Of a stretch of 28,851 bases of DNA, positions 26,980 to 28,851 are shown in pieces. The position numbers and the translations under genes were made by a program. The DNA is from a virus: positions 1-28,851 of IMG/VR virus record IMGVR_UViG_3300025889_000694. The stretch is one strand, 5' to 3'. Position 1 is the stretch's first letter. The number at the start of each line of letters is the position of its first letter. The notes below the pieces were generated by a model. The model was given only the letters and a program-made list of their open reading frames with translations. It did no database searches and was not told where the DNA came from.

Positions 26980-28851
26980 ATGTAATAATTTACGATATAG
27001 AAACACTGAAAGAATACTTCTTGGTTGTTTGTCTCATTCCTCAGGAGCCATACAGAGTGTTTAAGGTGAATAGTGAACAGAATGATTTAGATGCATTTGT
27101 TAGATTCACAGAACAACATCAAGACTATTACTGGGTGGGTTATAACAACTTACGTTTTGATAGTCAAGTGGTTGAGTGGGTGCTTAGGAACTATGAGCAT
27201 TGGCATGAGCTGAGCAATCTAGAAATAACATCTAGAATAGCACAGAAAGCTGCTGATGTTATTCATGATGCTAATTATGATGTGTTTCCTGAATATCGTG
27301 AATCAGACTTGACACTCAAACAGATAGATCTGTTTAAGATACACCACTTTGACAATAAGAACAGACGTGTTAGTCTTAAGAGACTAGAATTTGAAATGGA
27401 TCTTGAGAACATTGAAGAGATGCCTATTCATCATTCTAAAGAAGGAATGACACATGATGATATTGTAACTACAACAGGATATTGTCTTAATGATGTCTGG
27501 GCTACATATCAGTTCTATCTTGTCACTATTGGTGAGACAAATCATCCTCTGTACAAAGGGAACAACCAAATAGAGCTGAGGCTAGATATTGAATCAGAGT
27601 TTGGTATTCCATGTCTTAACTATTCAGATAGTAAGATTGGTGATGAGATGATCAAGAAGTATTATTGTGAGGAAAAGAGAATTGATTACAAAGAACTTCC
27701 CAAAAAGGGAACTTTTAGAAAGAATATAGCTGTAAAAAGCTGTATTGCTGACTATGTACAGTTCCAAACACCTGCATTACAAGAGTTCCTCAAGAAGATC
27801 AAGAAGATGCATCTTGGTATCCAGGATGACTTTAAAGAGGAAATACATTTCTACAACAATGTATATTCATTCATGAAAGGCGGATTACACACAGAGAACA
27901 AACCTGAGGTGTTTGAAGCTGATGATGAATATGAGATTATTGATTGGGATGTAAGCTCTTATTATCCTGCTATTATTATTAACAATGGTCGTTATCCTGC
28001 ACACTTGGGTAAACAGTTTCTTTCTGGATATAGAAAGATGTTTGAAAAGCGTCTTGAGCTAAAACCACTAGCAAAAACTGATAAGCGTATTAAAGGTATC
28101 GTTGGTGCCCTAAAGCTTGCAGTAAATAGTGTTTATGGTAAAAGTTCAGACATGCAGAACTGGATTTATGATAGGCAACTAACTATGTTCACCACTATTA
28201 CGGGTGAGCTTAGCTTGATGATGCTTATTGAGGCATATGAACTTAAAGGTATACATGTTATATCAGCTAATACAGATGGCGTAACTATTCTGATTAAGAA
28301 AGACCAACTTGATGTAATGAATTCAATTAATGCATGGTGGTCCACTCTCACTCAGTATGAACTAGAACGCACTGATTACAAGAAGATTATATTCTCAACA
28401 GTTAATGACTATCTAGCAATTAAAACAGATGGAGAAGTTAAAAAGAAAGGGGATTTCCTCACGGATTTTGAATTACATAAGAACAAATCAGCCAGGATTG
28501 TGCCTTTGGCTCTCGAACAATATTATGTTCATAATATACCTATTGAGCATACTATTGTCAATCATAGCAATATCTTTGACTTCTGCTTAAGACAGAAAGC
28601 CAGTAAAGACTTTCATTATGAGGGACTAAATAGAGCTAAAGGTGAGAAAACCATATACAATAAGCTGATTAGGTATTATGTATCCAACACAGGAGAGAAG
28701 CTGCTCAAGGTGAAGAATGATGATAGTGATAGTGGTGCAGCAGATGTTTCTCAAGTGGAGGCTGGTGAATGGGTTTGTACAGTTTGTAATAATCTACCAA
28801 AGACTACTGATGTAGCTACAGCAGGAATCAACTATGATTATTATATAGAAC
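26976..28851 (+). CDS. polB: DNA polymerase family B, N-terminal 625 residues (cut by window edge)
   Basis: The 3'-5' exonuclease has Exo I DIET (D7, E9), Exo II YNNLRFD (56-62) and Exo III YCLND (169-173). The polymerase has motif A DVSSYYPAIII (D325), motif B KLAVNSVYG (380-388) and motif C NTDG (432-435). In motif C the usual first Asp is Asn, while the catalytic D434 is kept. It copies the phage genome with proofreading. The start overlaps the 80-aa gene (ATGA). The frame is open at the right edge; the thumb and C-terminus are missing from the window. Phage enzymes of this type can be protein-primed or primase-dependent; this cannot be decided here. Confidence 0.93.
   Translation, partial: MNVIIYDIETLKEYFLVVCLIPQEPYRVFKVNSEQNDLDAFVRFTEQHQDYYWVGYNNLRFDSQVVEWVLRNYEHWHELSNLEITSRIAQKAADVIHDANYDVFPEYRESDLTLKQIDLFKIHHFDNKNRRVSLKRLEFEMDLENIEEMPIHHSKEGMTHDDIVTTTGYCLNDVWATYQFYLVTIGETNHPLYKGNNQIELRLDIESEFGIPCLNYSDSKIGDEMIKKYYCEEKRIDYKELPKKGTFRKNIAVKSCIADYVQFQTPALQEFLKKIKKMHLGIQDDFKEEIHFYNNVYSFMKGGLHTENKPEVFEADDEYEIIDWDVSSYYPAIIINNGRYPAHLGKQFLSGYRKMFEKRLELKPLAKTDKRIKGIVGALKLAVNSVYGKSSDMQNWIYDRQLTMFTTITGELSLMMLIEAYELKGIHVISANTDGVTILIKKDQLDVMNSINAWWSTLTQYELERTDYKKIIFSTVNDYLAIKTDGEVKKKGDFLTDFELHKNKSARIVPLALEQYYVHNIPIEHTIVNHSNIFDFCLRQKASKDFHYEGLNRAKGEKTIYNKLIRYYVSNTGEKLLKVKNDDSDSGAADVSQVEAGEWVCTVCNNLPKTTDVATAGINYDYYIE

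Noticed and set aside
1-28851. CRISPR arrays, insertion sequences and rRNA genes
   Set aside because: No regularly spaced repeats, transposase-like frames, terminal inverted repeats or rRNA-like segments were seen.

Overview
This window looks like part of the genome of a lytic, short-tailed DNA phage of a Bacteroidetes host, most likely crAss-like (Crassvirales) or a close relative. The evidence is the AT-rich, tightly packed genes; a large terminase, an ~860-residue portal and a ~517-residue capsid protein in one leftward cluster; a divergently transcribed arm that ends in a family B DNA polymerase; HU/IHF-like proteins in the virion cluster; and leftward promoters of the Bacteroidetes type (TTTG, 19-21 bp, TAnnTTTG). 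Taxonomy is inferred from organisation and remembered family resemblance, not from a search.

Left arm (1-20023, all minus strand, read right to left). A small membrane protein (20023-19790) and a winged-helix-like protein (19699-19337) each follow their own promoter. Next come an HU-like protein, a zinc-ribbon protein, four small conserved genes, the terminase large subunit (17597-15561), the portal (15561-12976) and an unexpected SPFH/band-7 protein (12976-12446). A second promoter opens the capsid block: acidic scaffold candidate, major capsid protein, then two connector-like proteins. Abundant-looking virion proteins and fibre-like proteins follow, several rich in cysteine or ending in threonine runs. 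After a strong terminator (3841-3868), a third promoter drives the tail block: metallophosphoesterase, two ring/connector-like proteins, an HU-like protein, and the start of a large tail protein that runs off the left edge.

Right arm (20296-28851, mostly plus strand). It starts with a small, possibly OB-fold protein with its own terminator. About 700 bp without a credible gene follows, holding RNA structures: two elements with a perfect T-arm and acceptor stem but no ordinary anticodon arm, and a region with mutually exclusive helices. After that comes a series of mini-genes separated by intrinsic terminators: membrane peptides, an acidic-tailed protein, a frame-disrupted Cys-Cys protein, a methyltransferase-like protein, zinc ribbons and a GIY-YIG nuclease fused to an XRE-type HTH. 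One minus-strand holin-like gene is embedded here (25193-25035). The arm ends with DNA polymerase B, cut by the right edge.

Reading the two arms together, the right arm supplies early, takeover and replication functions, and the left arm supplies packaging, head and tail. The most unusual points are the tRNA-like RNA island, the +1-frame split of the CC-motif gene, the SPFH protein inside the head operon, the GIY-YIG/HTH fusion with an inverted repeat at its start codon, and the set of leftward promoters that each carry a different palindrome.
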